Shown piece after piece: positions 60,999-61,674 of a stretch of 61,674 nucleotides of DNA; the stretch's first letter is position 1, and each line of letters begins with the position of its first letter. The translations under genes were made by a program, and so were the position numbers. Source of the DNA: an uncultured Colwellia sp. (GTDB lineage: Bacteria; Pseudomonadota; Gammaproteobacteria; Enterobacterales; Alteromonadaceae). The stretch lies in NCBI GenBank assembly GCA_913020705.1, contig CAJWBY010000006.1, forward strand, positions 1-61,674. The letters run 5' to 3'. The notes under the pieces were generated by a model. That model was not told where the DNA came from and ran no database searches. It saw only the letters and a program-made list of their open reading frames with translations.

Positions 60999-61674
60999 AT
61001 TTTTACAATACTTTTTAAAGATATCTAAAACAATATTATTGCCAGCTAGCACTATATTTTCTTCGGTTGAAAAAGACGCTCTTGCCTTTTGTTTCTTATC
61101 TATAAAATATTTAGATGTTATATCTTCATTTGATTTCAACTCTATTACAGGAAGAGTCGAAGATAAGATATTTTTTAGGTTGGCAACTGAATTTTCAGTT
61201 GGTTTTATAAAGTTAATGTTCTCGGTAATATTGAGGTTAATAAAATGATCAACAACTTTTTCAATAAAGTCAGAGGATTCTATATTTACTTGCTGATTCA
61301 AAGAGAGGTATTTTTCCTCTAAGATTGAAGCAATTGAGTTAAATGCTCCTTCGCTTTTTTTATTATCTCCTGATTGTTCATCAATAAATACCTGTAGACC
61401 TAGTGCTAGTATGGCAACTTGATTGCCTTTTTCATAAAGATAAGAGTAAATAGGAGCATCGTTCTTCATTGCTTCAGGATCTGTATTAGATAGATCTATA
61501 GAGTTATCGATGCCTAGAGCTAGATTTAGGTTAATTCGGCTCTCAAAAAAAGTTAGTAATGACGTCAAAGGAGTAACAGTTTTATATTCTGTATAGCCAT
61601 AGAGTGGAAGTGAAAGGGCAAGTTTATCAATTTGATTACCGGTTATGATATCAACACCGCCCTCACTAATTAAT
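60948..61674 (-). CDS. Partial surface-type protein, N-terminal part outside window
   Basis: This frame is open to the window edge on the minus strand. I read it back past the putative TTG start at 61568: ISEGGVDIITGNQIDKLALS then LPLYGY, TVTPLTSLLT and so on. The VTPLTSLL phrase is common in secreted or lipoprotein proteins with cadherin-like or Ig-like domains in Alteromonadales. About 240 residues remain, with a polar, helical remainder and no membrane segment. The real start is outside, so the family cannot be fixed. It ends at 60948 over the Amt relic. Confidence 0.6.
   Translation of the reverse strand, partial: LISEGGVDIITGNQIDKLALSLPLYGYTEYKTVTPLTSLLTFFESRINLNLALGIDNSIDLSNTDPEAMKNDAPIYSYLYEKGNQVAILALGLQVFIDEQSGDNKKSEGAFNSIASILEEKYLSLNQQVNIESSDFIEKVVDHFINLNITENINFIKPTENSVANLKNILSSTLPVIELKSNEDITSKYFIDKKQKARASFSTEENIVLAGNNIVLDIFKKYCKNFKLRNYTNQPILVHFL

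Noticed and set aside
1..61674. CRISPR array, rRNA, prophage or defence system
   Set aside because: I saw no regularly spaced direct repeats, no rRNA-like conserved blocks, no integrase or phage structural genes, and no defence-type enzyme sets.

Overview
The window is a low-GC, gene-dense chromosomal segment that reads like a marine gammaproteobacterium of the Alteromonadales, most likely Colwelliaceae-like. This is inferred from protein style only: DUF3545 and DUF3297 proteins, a TonB-dependent receptor in a starch locus, a chromosomal umuDC pair, many c-di-GMP proteins, and AT-rich intergenic DNA with perfect hairpin terminators. No rRNA, intact tRNA or CRISPR array was seen.

Layout. 1-1643: end of a TetR-family gene and a ThrE-type threonine/serine exporter, then a 57-residue membrane protein. 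2053-4107: class II aldolase and an acid-sugar dehydratase of the enolase superfamily. 4262-9878: a Met/His-rich secreted protein and a very large surface lipoprotein with 13 Ig-like domains ending in a YHYH domain. 10094-13831: leftward cluster of M20 dipeptidase, SDR dehydrogenase, amidohydrolase-2 lactonase and Lrp-type regulator; with the dehydratase and aldolase these suggest non-phosphorylative acid-sugar catabolism. 14131-17561: acetyltransferase, small proteins and a DUF885 protein.

17631-36339 is a starch/maltodextrin utilisation region: GH97 glucosidase, two pullulanase-type lipoproteins, a TonB-dependent receptor and an SLC45-like sugar transporter. It is interrupted by an acyltransferase-HTH fusion, a REC/degenerate-kinase protein and a PAS-GGDEF cyclase. 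A near-palindromic 16-bp operator (core TACGTA) lies in front of all the starch transcription units, so they probably form one regulon under a LacI-type regulator encoded elsewhere. The receptor imports oligosaccharide, the lipoprotein pullulanases debranch it, GH97 trims it and the MFS carrier takes up the product.

36593-40776: peroxiredoxin-like protein, P-loop kinase, DUF3297 and SOS-controlled umuDC. 41080-49731: copper/silver efflux (Cus) operon with a CusB that carries a CusF-like tail, followed by two PepSY membrane proteins, the second fused to a cytoplasmic [2Fe-2S] ferredoxin. 49836-50868: exonuclease and glutaredoxin. 51268-54493: a tight operon of chemoreceptor, porin and a small PstS-like binding protein. 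54590-57747: DUF342 and EAL-HDOD proteins.

57937-61674 is accessory: tiny acidic/coiled-coil proteins, orphan ORFs, and decayed remains of an IS3-type transposase, an ammonium transporter and possibly a tRNA, ending in a truncated surface-protein gene.
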